From contig CAJLYG010000002.1 of the NCBI GenBank assembly GCA_905210845.1, forward strand, positions 1 to 54,434: a stretch of 54,434 nucleotides of DNA, in the 5' to 3' direction. Source of the DNA: an uncultured Prevotella sp. (lineage in GTDB: Bacteria > Bacteroidota > Bacteroidia > Bacteroidales > Bacteroidaceae). Below the pieces are notes generated by a model. It was given only the letters and a program-made list of their open reading frames with translations. It had not been told where the DNA came from and made no database searches. The position numbers and the translations under genes are program-made. This document shows, one piece after another, positions 6,691-16,730 of the stretch. Position 1 is the first letter of the stretch, and every line of letters begins with the position of its first letter.

Positions 6691-6921
6691 CTATCGATTA
6701 TTTTTAGACTTAAAAACTGCAATTCCACACCTAAAATCATCAATTTTTTTAAAATCCACCCAACTAACGTCAGATTTATGCGATATCAGCATCACTGCGC
6801 AGACGCCGGTAACAATCATGTCTAAATATATGCCTTGAGCGCATACCAGGAAAGAGATGAGGACGATTGCTGCATAGACAATTCTTTTTATTGTTGACAA
6901 TGGCACATCATTCCTTTCCAT
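6691..6921 (-). CDS. Small two-helix membrane protein, hypothetical
   Basis: 76 residues with two adjacent hydrophobic segments (IVYAAIVLISFLVCA and YLDMIVTGVCAVMLI), followed by a charged tail. It lies 14 bases upstream of the secreted hypothetical on the same strand, so the two may be co-transcribed. No family is recognised. Confidence 0.5.
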   Translation of the reverse strand: MERNDVPLSTIKRIVYAAIVLISFLVCAQGIYLDMIVTGVCAVMLISHKSDVSWVDFKKIDDFRCGIAVFKSKNNR

Positions 6922-7419
6922 CTATTTGCCTTGCATGGCAACACATGAGAAGTAAACGGGAGAAACATGCCCGCATCAGGAGCCATCGTGCGGTCTGTGG
7001 CACCAACCCCGGAACCAGGGTCCGGCCACCGTTCTCCCAGTGACGGTTCATCTTAACGACTCTGTTTGCAAATTTAAGATAAATATCATTATCTTCCAAT
7101 TGTTTCCTCAGAATTTTATTAAAAAGATCTTGATTAATGTGACCTTGACGACTTCAAAACAGAGAAAGTTGGCTATCAATGTGCATTCGGAGATTCTCTA
7201 CGCCAGTGCTGTGAAGGACTTGTCATATAATTACCAAGATGTGGTAATTGGACTACCAGTGCCGGCTGTGTAATAATTGATTCATTGATAGAGCAAGAAG
7301 AGTTGATTTCTCAAAGTAACTGCAAGAATGAGTGCAATTGCACGTAAATTTGTAGTAAACACAGGACAAGCTATCAACACTCTATAAGCATGGGCTTTGA
7401 AACAAACAGGGCTAAAGAG
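6922..7419. other. Stretch without a convincing gene; two palindromes
   Basis: Short open frames exist on both strands (for example 7040-7273 plus and 6908-7099 minus) but none has a recognisable product. AATTACCA/TGGTAATT (7229-7236 and 7242-7249) forms a perfect 8-bp stem around 5 bases. GTGCAATTGCAC (7332-7343) is a perfect 12-bp palindrome. Next to it, a plus-strand TAAATTTG (7346-7353) looks like a -7 element but has no gene in front of it. Confidence 0.45.
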
Positions 7420-8430
7420 CTATGGCAAAATCCGGATAGAATCCCTAACAATAACAGAAGGGCTCATTAACAGGTGAGAATCCAAATCCTTTTTCTCCTT
7501 GATGCTCTCTAAAACCAAATGTAAAGCTGCTATACCCATTCGTTCTACAGGTTGAGCAACACGTGTTATTGGAGGATTCAAATAATCCAAATATATGTTT
7601 GAGTCAAAAGAAATGATTGACATGTCCTCAGGAATGCTCATTTTCTTTTCTTTAAGAGCTTCAAATGCACCTAACAATATGCTATTACTTAAAGTAAATA
7701 TAGCCGTTGGGCGATCTGTTTTAGCAAGAGCCAATTGAGTTTCAACATACCCACTTTGTATAGAAGACTCATTACCTGAAACTGATAATCGTATATTCTT
7801 TCCTGAGTCATTCACAGCAGCCTTACATCCACGGATCCTCTCTTTAAAAGCGATTGATATCTCAGGAACGCCCAAACACAATATATTCGTATGCCCTGAA
7901 TCTATCAGCATTTTTACAGCTTGATAACCTCCCTCATAATTATTTGTTGAAATATAGGGCAAAGATGAGTTTTCGAAATATCTATCAACGAGAATCAATG
8001 GGATAGTTAGCGCTACCTTTTCAATTCTTTCTGGCACCTTCTCACTGGGGACGAGAATAATTCCATCTATATTCCTATTTATTAATGTATCCAAAGCTTT
8101 AGATTCAAAAATTGGGTCTTCTTGTGTATCTATGAGCACGACGGTATAATTATAGCTATTCGCCTCTGTAATAATCTTACTAGCCAAATTAGAAAAAAGG
8201 AGATTATTGATAGATGGCAATATTAAACCAATGGCATTACTCGTCTTTTTGCGCAACATTTGCGCAATAATATTAGGCCTATAATGAATTCTTTGTGCTA
8301 TATCCAAAATTCTATTTGTCGCAGTTGCGCTAATTCTATATTCTTTAGACTTTCCATTCAATACTCTAGAAATTGTCGTTTTAGAATATCCAGTCTCCTT
8401 CACGATGTCCTCTAATGTTCCTTTTTCCAT
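7420..8430 (-). CDS. LacI-family regulator of the sialic acid locus
   Basis: A 336-residue protein from the ATG at 8430. A longer frame to 8523 exists, but the promoter's -7 element lies inside it, which supports the shorter start. Residues 5-30 form the LacI helix-turn-helix (LEDIVKETGYSKTTISRVLNG). The rest is a periplasmic-binding-like sensor domain (NAIGLILPSINNLLFS, DGIILVPSE, ISIISFDSN). It faces nanL across a 152-bp region with a palindromic operator candidate, so it is probably the repressor of the nan operon. The inducer is inferred to be a sialic acid or ManNAc derivative. Confidence 0.88.
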   Translation of the reverse strand: MEKGTLEDIVKETGYSKTTISRVLNGKSKEYRISATATNRILDIAQRIHYRPNIIAQMLRKKTSNAIGLILPSINNLLFSNLASKIITEANSYNYTVVLIDTQEDPIFESKALDTLINRNIDGIILVPSEKVPERIEKVALTIPLILVDRYFENSSLPYISTNNYEGGYQAVKMLIDSGHTNILCLGVPEISIAFKERIRGCKAAVNDSGKNIRLSVSGNESSIQSGYVETQLALAKTDRPTAIFTLSNSILLGAFEALKEKKMSIPEDMSIISFDSNIYLDYLNPPITRVAQPVERMGIAALHLVLESIKEKKDLDSHLLMSPSVIVRDSIRILP

Positions 8431-8462
8431 TCTAAATGAGATATTTATTGCTTTTAAATTCA

Positions 8463-8493
8463 CAAATTTACAAAAAAAACAGGGAAAACCAAA
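8463..8493 (-). promoter_or_regulatory. Promoter of the lacI-type gene
   Basis: On the minus strand TTTG (8493-8490), a 19-bp spacer and TAAATTTG (8470-8463) precede the ATG at 8430 with a leader of about 25-30 nt. The position excludes the upstream in-frame start codons. Confidence 0.7.
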
Positions 8494-8510
8494 ATTTTTC
8501 TCTATTTTAT

Positions 8511-8553
8511 TTTGAACTTTCAAGATATATTTCTATATTTGCACAATCGATTG
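8511..8553 (+). promoter_or_regulatory. nan operon promoter and LacI-type operator
   Basis: TTTG at 8511-8514 and TATATTTG at 8534-8541 are 19 bp apart. The perfect palindrome CAATCGATTG (8544-8553) covers the predicted start of transcription. A palindrome with a central CG is typical of LacI-family operators, and its place would block initiation. The same 10-mer recurs at 46732-46741 beside the serB promoter. Confidence 0.65.
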
Positions 8554-8582
8554 AGCTTATCAATAATTTAATATTTTACAAC

Positions 8583-9503
8583 ATGAAAAAGGAAAAGGAG
8601 TACAAAAGGATCAAAGGTTTAATAGCTGCGACTTTCACCCCAATGGATGAAGCAGGCAATGTAAACCTAAAAACCATTGAAGAGTATGCAGAACTTATTG
8701 TGCATTCTGGAATTACAGGTGTATTTGTATGCGGTACCACAGGTGAATCTCTTTCGCTCACCGTTCAGGAACGCGAAAATATTGCCGAGAAATGGATAGA
8801 ATGCGCAAACAACAGATTTAAAGTAATTGTACATGTTGGGGGTAATTCACAAAAAGAAGCCATGGAATTGGCCGCTCATGCAGAGAAATCAGGGGCAGAT
8901 GCAATCGGAGCGATGTCTCCGTGCTTTTTTAAACCTGCGACCATAAATGATTTAATCAACTTTTTCATTCCCGTAGCAGAAAGCGCAAAAAGTTTGCCTT
9001 TCTATTATTATAATATGCCTTCGATGACCGGAGTTAGTCTTTCTGTTCCCCAATTTTTAAAAGAAGGGAAAAAGGTAATACCTAACTTAGTAGGAACTAA
9101 ATTCACCCATAACGACTTCATGGAGATGGCACAATGCATCAATCTAAACAACAAAGAATTTGAAGTTTTAAACGGATTCGACGAATGTCTAATTTGCGGT
9201 TTGGCTTTAGGAGCGGAAGCAGGGGTTGGCAGTACATATAATTACATTCCTCAAATTTATCAAGGAATGATGGATGCCATGGACCAAGGTAACATTGAAG
9301 AAGCAAGAAGGCTCCAAATAAAATCGATTGAAGTCGTGGACATTATTGTCAAATACGGTGGCGGAATTCGAGGAGGAAAAGCTATCATGAAATTAATCGG
9401 TTGTGACTGTGGGAACTGCCGCTCACCAATTGCGCCCTTTACAGATCAAGAATACATGTCTTTAAAAGAAGATTTGCGAAAGCTTGATCTATTACCTCTC
9501 TGA
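8583..9503 (+). CDS. nanL: N-acetylneuraminate lyase
   Basis: A 306-residue member of the DHDPS/NAL class I aldolase family that splits N-acetylneuraminate into ManNAc and pyruvate. GTTGES at 51-56 binds the pyruvate carboxylate. The catalytic Tyr is in YYYNMP near 141-146, and the Schiff-base Lys is residue 173 in GTKFTHND. The YYYNMPSMTGV and THNDF wording is that of neuraminate lyases rather than DapA. The ATG at 8583 follows the promoter by about 40 nt; an upstream in-frame ATG at 8436 precedes it and can be dismissed. It is the first gene of the nan operon. Confidence 0.9.
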   Translation: MKKEKEYKRIKGLIAATFTPMDEAGNVNLKTIEEYAELIVHSGITGVFVCGTTGESLSLTVQERENIAEKWIECANNRFKVIVHVGGNSQKEAMELAAHAEKSGADAIGAMSPCFFKPATINDLINFFIPVAESAKSLPFYYYNMPSMTGVSLSVPQFLKEGKKVIPNLVGTKFTHNDFMEMAQCINLNNKEFEVLNGFDECLICGLALGAEAGVGSTYNYIPQIYQGMMDAMDQGNIEEARRLQIKSIEVVDIIVKYGGGIRGGKAIMKLIGCDCGNCRSPIAPFTDQEYMSLKEDLRKLDLLPL

Positions 9504-9563
9504 TTAACAGCCTATTCAGCTGGTGCTTTATGATTATTGTCTATTAATTAAAAATCACAAAAC

Positions 9564-12500
9564 ATGAAAATCTTATTTAAAACAATCTGTATTCTTTTCA
9601 CGTTTTTAACCTGCACATCATTTGTCAATGCGCAAAATATAACCGTAAAAGGGACAGTTACCGATGACAGTGGAGAAGGACTACCCGGAGTCTCAGTCGT
9701 AGTTAAAGGTCAAGCAACGGGGGTAATCACGGATGTTGATGGCCATTACTCTCTTTCTGTTCCGACGGGTGCCATTTTAACTTATACATTTATAGGATTT
9801 GAGCAAAGAGAAATTAAAGCTTTAAAAGAAAAAATAGATGTTTCTCTAAAGCCATCATCTGTCGCATTATCAGATGTAGTAGTAGTCGGCTATGGGACGC
9901 AATCCAGAAAAACATTGACAACAGCCATCTCCAAAGTTAGTGGAGACGTAATCAAAGATGTTCCAACCTCAACATTAGGAGAAGGGTTAAAAGGAAAAAT
10001 TGCAGGAACGCGTTTCTACTCTAATAACACGACGCCTGGTGAAGAAGTTACCATCAGAATTCGCGGAGGATCTTCGATTAATAAAAGCAATGAGCCCCTA
10101 ATCTTGGTTGATGGTGTCGAACGATCTCTCGCTGGCTTAAATAATAATGATATAGAGTCTATAGAGGTTCTCAAAGATGCCGCCTCAACAGCAATTTATG
10201 GTTCAAGAGCATCAAATGGAGTTGTTCTTGTAACGACCAAGAACGGTACCAATGGTATGGCACCACAAATTACCTTCGAAGCGACAATTGCAGCACAAGA
10301 AGCAGAGACTTTATATGATTTTATGAATGCCAAAGACTATCTAAACACTGTACGTTCAGCTGTAGCGATTGGACCTCACCCCCAATATAATTTTATGGAC
10401 GGATATTCCGCAAGTTCAGGCAACAGTGAGAATTCAATATATTCCACACGATATCTCAAAGATGGAGAAACAATACCAGCAGGATACAAGTCGATGCCAG
10501 ACCCTTTGGATCCGGCGAAGACTTTAATATTCCAAGATAATGATTTCCAGTCTGAAATCTTCAAAAGAACTATGTGGCAGAACTATTATGCCGGCATCAA
10601 TGGTGGCAGTAAAGACATCAAATACAATGCCAGTATTAGTTATCTTGACGATGATGGCATTGCCATTACAACAGGCTACAACAGACTGAATCTCCGAAAT
10701 AACATGAACGTAAGAATTAATCCAAAACTATATTTTAGCTTGGGACTGGACTATTCAAAAACTAACTCCTCCGAATTCCCCAATCAGATGAATGTCATTT
10801 CAAGAGGTTTAGCGACCCCTCCGACCCAGAAAAAATATAATGCAGATGGAAGTCCAACTAAAGGTTATAATGTTTCTTCCCCTAATCCTCTTTTTTATCA
10901 ATACTATAATAATAACAAGAAAGTCACCAAACGGTTTTCTGGTTTTGGGAAACTCACCTATTATATACTACCTGAATTGAAGATCGAAACAGAAATTTCG
11001 ACATTTGACCAAAACTACAGATATAGTGCCTTCGAAAAAGCGAACATATTCAATGGGCTAAGAACAACGACAGAAAGCTATGGGGAGGATGAAAGAAACA
11101 AAATAGAAATATACTCGACATATAGCAAGACCATCCGAAATCACTCTTTTTCTATCCTTGGAGGATATTCATACCAAAAATACAAAGGACAAACCATGAG
11201 TGCTACTGTCACAGGAGCGAGCTCCGATAAGGTTCCGACACTATCGGCCGGCCCGAATAAAAAGTCCGCTGACAGTGATATCTATAAAGATGTCACTATA
11301 GGCTACTTTGGACGAATCTCATATAGCTTTCAAAAGAAATACTTGCTTTCTGCAACATTCAGAGAAGATGCCTCTTCAAGGTTTGCCGACGGTCATCGCT
11401 GGGGATTCTTTCCTGGCGTGTCTGTAGGATGGGTAATTTCCAAAGAGAATTTTATGAAAGCCATCCCTAATGTTGATGAATTAAAGCTGCGTATAAGCTA
11501 TGGTCAAACAGGAAATAATGCAGTTGGCATTTATGACGCATTAGGGAGATACTCGACAAATGCGAAATACGGAGGTTATGCGGGAATCGTACCTTCTACC
11601 ATGCCCAACTATAACTTAACTTGGGAAACCACGACTCAATTCGATCCAGGCTTTGACTTAAGCATGTTCCACAATCGGCTAAATATCATTTTTGACTATT
11701 TTGACAAACGTACAAAAAACTTACTATTCAGCAAGGAGCTACCAAACACATCTGGTTTCAGTAGTGTAAATACAAACATTGGAGAGGTTAAATTTTATGG
11801 ATTTGACTTAGAAATCTCTTCTATTAACGTCAAAACCAAGGACCTAACTTGGACATCGAAACTTACCTACAGCTTTGTCAAGAACAAAGTATTAAAGCTA
11901 CCTGATAATGGGCGAGACAGGAACCGTATTGGAGGTATAACATTAGCAGACGGCACTGCATTTGGTGGTATAGCAGAAGGAGAATCTCTGTATCGGTACT
12001 ATGGATACAAAGTGGACCATATATTGCAAAACGAAGCAGAAGCCGATAACGCTATGTATGATTCAAAAGCTAAGGGATTCAGGTATTCTGACGGAAAGTA
12101 TGTCGCAGGACGCAAAGACGCTGGAGACTATGAATGGAAGAACCGCACAGGAAGTGCAACAAAAAATGGGAAAGACTATATCGATAGTCAGGACCAATTC
12201 TTCTTAGGCTATACTGTTCCACATTCTACTGGAGGATTCAATAACACTGTTTCCTATAAGAATTTTACTTTTAACATTTTCTTAGATTGGGCATTAGGGC
12301 ATTCAATCAACCAAAACTCTGAAATGAGATATTTTATGAACACTTTTGCCAACAATTATACATTGATCAATAAGGTTAAGGATTGTTGGAAAAAAGAAGG
12401 TGATAACACCAAATATGCCCGATTCACAGCCAATGACCCTGATGATGGAAATGCAAATTTCAGTCGCACTTCTGATGTATTCAATTACAAAGGCGATTAT

Positions 12501-12725
12501 CTTTGTATTCGCGAGATCAGTATACAATACAGTATGCCAAGGCAACTCGTTCACAAGGTTGGCATGCAGGATGTCACATTCACACTGGCAGGGAATAATC
12601 TCTATTATTTTACAGCAGTAAAAGGAGTATCACCAGAGGTTGGCACTTCCAGCACTTATGGTAGCACATATTATAACTATCCGCCAGTTAGGAAAGTGAG
12701 CATCGGAGTTAAGGTAACATTTTAG
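9564..12725 (+). CDS. nanO: SusC-type TonB-dependent transporter (NanO-like)
   Basis: A 1053-residue outer-membrane protein. It has a signal peptide ending at VNA-QN, an N-terminal carboxypeptidase-regulatory-like domain (residues about 26-100, GTVTDDSGEGLPGVSVVV), a TonB-box-like VVVVGYGTQ, the plug (LGEGLKGKIAGTRF, VTIRIRGGSSI, PLILVDGVE) and a long barrel ending in IGVKVTF. No N-terminal STN signalling domain is present, so it is not a sigma-factor transducer. Together with the next gene it should form a SusCD import complex for sialic acid. The NanO name rests on context; the substrate is inferred. Confidence 0.88.
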   Translation: MKILFKTICILFTFLTCTSFVNAQNITVKGTVTDDSGEGLPGVSVVVKGQATGVITDVDGHYSLSVPTGAILTYTFIGFEQREIKALKEKIDVSLKPSSVALSDVVVVGYGTQSRKTLTTAISKVSGDVIKDVPTSTLGEGLKGKIAGTRFYSNNTTPGEEVTIRIRGGSSINKSNEPLILVDGVERSLAGLNNNDIESIEVLKDAASTAIYGSRASNGVVLVTTKNGTNGMAPQITFEATIAAQEAETLYDFMNAKDYLNTVRSAVAIGPHPQYNFMDGYSASSGNSENSIYSTRYLKDGETIPAGYKSMPDPLDPAKTLIFQDNDFQSEIFKRTMWQNYYAGINGGSKDIKYNASISYLDDDGIAITTGYNRLNLRNNMNVRINPKLYFSLGLDYSKTNSSEFPNQMNVISRGLATPPTQKKYNADGSPTKGYNVSSPNPLFYQYYNNNKKVTKRFSGFGKLTYYILPELKIETEISTFDQNYRYSAFEKANIFNGLRTTTESYGEDERNKIEIYSTYSKTIRNHSFSILGGYSYQKYKGQTMSATVTGASSDKVPTLSAGPNKKSADSDIYKDVTIGYFGRISYSFQKKYLLSATFREDASSRFADGHRWGFFPGVSVGWVISKENFMKAIPNVDELKLRISYGQTGNNAVGIYDALGRYSTNAKYGGYAGIVPSTMPNYNLTWETTTQFDPGFDLSMFHNRLNIIFDYFDKRTKNLLFSKELPNTSGFSSVNTNIGEVKFYGFDLEISSINVKTKDLTWTSKLTYSFVKNKVLKLPDNGRDRNRIGGITLADGTAFGGIAEGESLYRYYGYKVDHILQNEAEADNAMYDSKAKGFRYSDGKYVAGRKDAGDYEWKNRTGSATKNGKDYIDSQDQFFLGYTVPHSTGGFNNTVSYKNFTFNIFLDWALGHSINQNSEMRYFMNTFANNYTLINKVKDCWKKEGDNTKYARFTANDPDDGNANFSRTSDVFNYKGDYLCIREISIQYSMPRQLVHKVGMQDVTFTLAGNNLYYFTAVKGVSPEVGTSSTYGSTYYNYPPVRKVSIGVKVTF

Positions 12726-12746
12726 AAACATTAAACAAGATTTCCT

Positions 12747-14204
12747 ATGAAACTTAAGAATATAATTATACTTACAATCGTTTCTTTGATGATGCTTCCA
12801 TCTTGTAATGACGATTTAAATGTTGAAAATATCAGCTCCGTAGCATCTACTTCCATGTGGAAGGACAAAGATGATGCAGAAGCAGCTATGTATGGACTTT
12901 ACAACCAGTTCAGATCTGCTTTTAGCTGGGGCTACATCTTCTGGGGTGAATATAGAACTGGGTTATGGGGGGACGGATTAATCTCTGAAACCTCACGATG
13001 GCAAGTTTTCCAGAATCAAATCCCAACAAATCACGCTTACGCTGATTGGACTGACCTTTATACGACAATCAATGATGCCAACTTGCTTATCAAATATACT
13101 CCAAACATTTCTTTTAATAGTGAAACAGAGAAAAATACGATCTTAGCAAACGCCTATTTTGTAAGGGCTTTCTGTTATTACTGGATTGGTAGGATATGGG
13201 GAGACGCTCCTATCCTACTCAACGGCTTTGAATCTGATAAAGCTGAGGACTTATATCCTACAAGAAGCCCTGCAGAAGAAGTCTTTAAACAAGTTGAGGC
13301 AGATATCAAGGAAGCACTATCTTTGATGCCATCGTCCGTCAGCACAAGGAACCTTGCATCATCTGGAGGAATAAACATGTTGAGAGCAGACTATGATTTG
13401 TGGATGTATAAAGTAAGAAATGCAGGAGAATCATATTTAAGCGATGCTAAGGTTGCAATCCAGACTGTATTAAATGATCCCAATTATAGTCTTGAGAATG
13501 ATTACAGCAATATATTTGATGACAATCTGGGAAATGAAATCATCTTTGCTTGGAGTTACATTCAAGATGAGTATGAAGGAGGATTCTCAACTGATTATTT
13601 GGTCCCATCCCAATATATATCTTCTGAGTACATCAACAACCCGGTGATAACAGGAAGTCATCAACAATGGGAATTCTTGACTCCTGAGTACGAAGCGTTC
13701 CTATCATCTGACCCATCAGACACACGGACAAAGGAAACCTTTGAAACTTTCTATGATCCTGGGAAAAAGGCAACCTTTCAATGGATTAACAAATATAAAG
13801 GTCATTGGGTCAACGACACGAGGATCTTCGACTCCGATATTATTGTTTATCGTTTAGCCGATGCTATATTATTCGATGCAGAGATTAAAATGTACCAAAA
13901 TGATATAGTCGGAGCGGCCAGAGATCTCAATATCATTGCGAGAAGAGCATACAAGAAGGAAAATTATTATGCTAATATTATGACCGCAAATCAGCTAAAA
14001 GAAGACCTCATCTCTGAGCGCAAAAAAGAATTCGGTGCAGAAGGTAAGCTTTGGTGGGATTTTATCCGATTAGGTGTGGCATTTAAAGAAAACCCATACT
14101 TAACAGGACGAGAGAATGAGAACAATGTGTTATTATGGCCAATTTCTCAATCTTCAATTAATAAAAATCCAAATCTAAAACAAACATCTGGCTATGACAA
14201 GTAA
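12747..14204 (+). CDS. nanU: SusD-type surface glycan-binding lipoprotein (NanU-like)
   Basis: A 485-residue lipoprotein with the lipobox LPSC (Cys 20). The body is a RagB/SusD fold: MWKDKDDAEAAMYGLYNQF near the start, a TPR-like region (NAYFVRAFCYYWIGRIWGDAP), and the closing KKEFGAEGKLWWDFIRLG and LLWPISQSSINKNPNLKQTSGY. It starts 21 bases after the SusC stop. It should bind free sialic acid or sialoglycans at the surface and close over the SusC barrel. Confidence 0.88.
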   Translation: MKLKNIIILTIVSLMMLPSCNDDLNVENISSVASTSMWKDKDDAEAAMYGLYNQFRSAFSWGYIFWGEYRTGLWGDGLISETSRWQVFQNQIPTNHAYADWTDLYTTINDANLLIKYTPNISFNSETEKNTILANAYFVRAFCYYWIGRIWGDAPILLNGFESDKAEDLYPTRSPAEEVFKQVEADIKEALSLMPSSVSTRNLASSGGINMLRADYDLWMYKVRNAGESYLSDAKVAIQTVLNDPNYSLENDYSNIFDDNLGNEIIFAWSYIQDEYEGGFSTDYLVPSQYISSEYINNPVITGSHQQWEFLTPEYEAFLSSDPSDTRTKETFETFYDPGKKATFQWINKYKGHWVNDTRIFDSDIIVYRLADAILFDAEIKMYQNDIVGAARDLNIIARRAYKKENYYANIMTANQLKEDLISERKKEFGAEGKLWWDFIRLGVAFKENPYLTGRENENNVLLWPISQSSINKNPNLKQTSGYDK

Positions 14205-14269
14205 ATGACAATAATTAGTTTTTAACCATAAGTTAGCTTTGCTGATTGATATCAAATCAATTATTGAAT

Positions 14270-14306
14270 AGGGCGGGGCTTTTCTCCCGTAGCATTGTCC
14301 CGCCCT
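14270..14306 (+). other. Intercistronic hairpin after the SusD gene
   Basis: AGGGCGGG (14270-14277) and CCCGCCCT (14299-14306) form a perfect 8-bp GC-rich stem. No T-tract follows. A stem here can protect the upstream susCD message and lower expression of the downstream genes by partial termination or processing. Confidence 0.6.
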
Positions 14307-14338
14307 TACTTACTGCAATCACAAATATAAAGGATTCT

Positions 14339-15388
14339 ATGAATAAGATCATTCTAATATCCTTTCTCCTCATAGAGATAACAACAGTATCCGCAAAAGG
14401 AATCAAAATACAGGAGCTATACGGATTTCCTTCTCAAGAAGAAGGCATCTCTTTTGGCGTATCTGCTTGCTTTGCGGGATTTATAGGAAATCGGCTCATC
14501 ATGGCTGGTGGTTGTAACTTTCCGAACAAGCCTGCAGCTGAAGGAGGAACGAAAAGATATTATAAAGGGATATACTCTTGTAAAATAAGGAAAAAACTTC
14601 GCTTGGACTGGCAATTAATAGGTTTTTTGCCCGAAGAAGCGGCGTATGGCGTATCTATTACCACAAAAGATGGTATCATTTGTATTGGCGGTAAAAATAA
14701 TCGCCATTCCCTGACCTCTGTCTTTGTCATTCATCTTGTGAACGGCAAAGCTGTCATTACTACATTACCGTCACTTCCCTATCCTATTGATAATTCCACA
14801 GGATGCAAATCTTCAAAAAACATCTTCATCTATGGAGCAGGGCAAATATGCAAGATGAATTTGTCACAAATAGATAAAGGCTGGACCGTCTTCGAGAAAT
14901 TCGAGAGACAGCGTTATCAACCAATAAGTGGTATACTTCATGGAAAAATAACCGTTTGGGGAGGATTCCTTCCCAAATTTCAGAATGATACTGCAAGACT
15001 CTGCTTGGACGGATTCACTTTCGGGAAAAAAATAAAGAAGCGTAGTATTCCTGTTGACGAATTAAAAGAAAGCATAGCCCTAAGTGGTAGTGCCTCAGTT
15101 CAATATGGCAGGAACAAAGTCCTCGCTATTGGAGGTATCTGCAAAGACATTTTTTTAATTGAATTTAATCATCCTGATTGCACATATTTGCGGCATCCCA
15201 TAGCATGGTATAGATTCAATCCGCACATTCTTTTATATGATAGAAACAAATGGAAAATATTGGGGACCTCCAAACTTACAGCACGCGCAGGAGCCTCTTT
15301 GGCAATTAAGAAGAGGGATATTTATGTTATTGGAGGTGAGGTTAAGCCTGGAAAACGTACAGCAAGTGTACTCAAAATAATTTATTAG
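14339..15388 (+). CDS. nanM: Kelch-type N-acetylneuraminate epimerase/mutarotase
   Basis: A 349-residue secreted protein from the ATG at 14339 (signal peptide ending TTVSA-KG). The upstream in-frame start at 14246 would run through the intercistronic hairpin and is rejected. Repeated Kelch strands are visible (NRLIMAGGCNFPNKPAAEGG, IICIGGKN, ITVWGGFLP, VLAIGGI, IYVIGGEV). The first matches the GG.NFP signature of NanM/YjhT, which speeds the alpha-to-beta conversion of free sialic acid in the periplasm. The position between the outer-membrane importer and the inner-membrane transporter fits this role. Confidence 0.82.
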   Translation: MNKIILISFLLIEITTVSAKGIKIQELYGFPSQEEGISFGVSACFAGFIGNRLIMAGGCNFPNKPAAEGGTKRYYKGIYSCKIRKKLRLDWQLIGFLPEEAAYGVSITTKDGIICIGGKNNRHSLTSVFVIHLVNGKAVITTLPSLPYPIDNSTGCKSSKNIFIYGAGQICKMNLSQIDKGWTVFEKFERQRYQPISGILHGKITVWGGFLPKFQNDTARLCLDGFTFGKKIKKRSIPVDELKESIALSGSASVQYGRNKVLAIGGICKDIFLIEFNHPDCTYLRHPIAWYRFNPHILLYDRNKWKILGTSKLTARAGASLAIKKRDIYVIGGEVKPGKRTASVLKIIY

Positions 15389-15389
15389 T

Positions 15390-16628
15390 ATGAAAAAAAT
15401 ATCTAAATATTATCCTTGGATCGTTGTTGCCCTTCTATGGTTTGTGGCATTATTGAATTACATGGATCGCCAGATGCTCTCAACCATGCAAGTTGCGATG
15501 AAGGTAGACATCTCTGAGCTGAATAAAGCCGAATCATTCGGAGCTTTAATGGCTATTTTTTTATGGATATATGGTTTTGTTAGTCCTTTTGCTGGGATTA
15601 TTGCTGATCAGGTAAGCCGTAAAAAACTTATTATTGGGAGCCTATTTGTCTGGTCTGCAGTGACCTTCTTGATGGGATTTGCTAACACATACAACCAACT
15701 TTATTGGTTACGAGCACTTATGGGCATTAGCGAAGCTCTTTATATTCCTTCTGCATTATCATTAATTGCAGATTGGCATGGGGAAAAGACGCGCTCTCTT
15801 GCCATCGGAATACACATGACTGGCATTTACATTGGACAAGCAGCAGGTGGTTTCGGGGCATCAATCGCGGACCACTTTTCATGGCATTTAACTTTCCATT
15901 GGTTTGGAATTATCGGGATTCTTTATACTATTGTGTTAATCTTATGCCTAAAAGACTATCCCAAATCGAATCAAATATCCAAAACATCTCCACGAGAATG
16001 CATGAAAACAGGAAAAGTATTTCAAGGTCTAAGATTCGTATTGTCAACATGGTCTTTCTGGATAATCCTTTTTTATTTTGCTTCGCCAGGAATCCCTGGA
16101 TGGGCTGTAAAGAACTGGCTACCTACTCTTTTCTCTGAGAATCTACAAATCCCAATGTCAAGTGCAGGACCGATTTCTACCACGACTATTGCAATATTTT
16201 CTTTTTTAGGCGTTATAATAGGAGGACTTCTTTCAGATAAATGGGTACAAAGGAACATCAAGGGTCGGATTTATACGAGTGCCATCGGTGTTACCTTTAC
16301 CATACCAGCTTTATTGATTATGGGCTTTGGACATGGTTTAATGAATGATATATGTGCGGGCGCAATGTTCGGAATTGGATTTGGAATGTTTGACGCTAAT
16401 AACATGCCGATACTTTGTCAAGTAATTCCTTCAAAATATCGTGCTACTGCATATGGTTTCATGAATATGGTAGGTGTATTTTCCGGTGCTATGATTACGC
16501 AATTTCTTGGAAAATTGACAGACAGAGGTAACCTAGGCGAAGGATTCGCAATGCTAACCATTATTGTTTTCATTGCATTAATCTTGCTACTAACCTGCTT
16601 ACGTCCTACTATAGATGAAGTCGAATAA
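15390..16628 (+). CDS. nanT: MFS transporter, probable sialic acid permease
   Basis: A 412-residue membrane protein with about 12 hydrophobic segments. It begins one base after the nanM stop. The LNYMDRQML motif in helix 1, the GIIADQVSRKKLI loop after helix 2 and ALMGISEALYIPSALSLIADW are typical of the anion:cation symporter branch of MFS, which includes sialate, hexuronate and galactonate carriers. The operon position makes sialic acid import its likely task. The gene symbol follows the Tannerella/Bacteroides usage and is inferred from context. Confidence 0.8.
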   Translation: MKKISKYYPWIVVALLWFVALLNYMDRQMLSTMQVAMKVDISELNKAESFGALMAIFLWIYGFVSPFAGIIADQVSRKKLIIGSLFVWSAVTFLMGFANTYNQLYWLRALMGISEALYIPSALSLIADWHGEKTRSLAIGIHMTGIYIGQAAGGFGASIADHFSWHLTFHWFGIIGILYTIVLILCLKDYPKSNQISKTSPRECMKTGKVFQGLRFVLSTWSFWIILFYFASPGIPGWAVKNWLPTLFSENLQIPMSSAGPISTTTIAIFSFLGVIIGGLLSDKWVQRNIKGRIYTSAIGVTFTIPALLIMGFGHGLMNDICAGAMFGIGFGMFDANNMPILCQVIPSKYRATAYGFMNMVGVFSGAMITQFLGKLTDRGNLGEGFAMLTIIVFIALILLLTCLRPTIDEVE

Positions 16629-16730
16629 ACTTGAATCTATTCATGAACGAAAATGGACTCTTCATATTAAGAATTAAATATAAAGACATACGGATCTATG
16701 TACAATATTAAATTTAGCTATAGACAGAAT

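Noticed and set aside
6908..7099. 63-codon minus-strand frame
   Set aside because: No homology or motif; it overlaps the start of the small membrane protein and lacks a promoter.
7040..7273. 77-codon plus-strand frame
   Set aside because: No recognisable product; it contains a perfect inverted repeat, and composition fits noncoding sequence.
8431..8523. Longer N-terminus for the LacI-type regulator
   Set aside because: The helix-turn-helix normally starts within a few residues, and the -7 element lies inside the extension.
8436..8582. Longer N-terminus for nanL
   Set aside because: The region contains the promoter, -7 element and operator and is not translated.
14246..14338. Longer N-terminus for NanM
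   Set aside because: It passes through the intercistronic hairpin, and the signal peptide begins at 14339.
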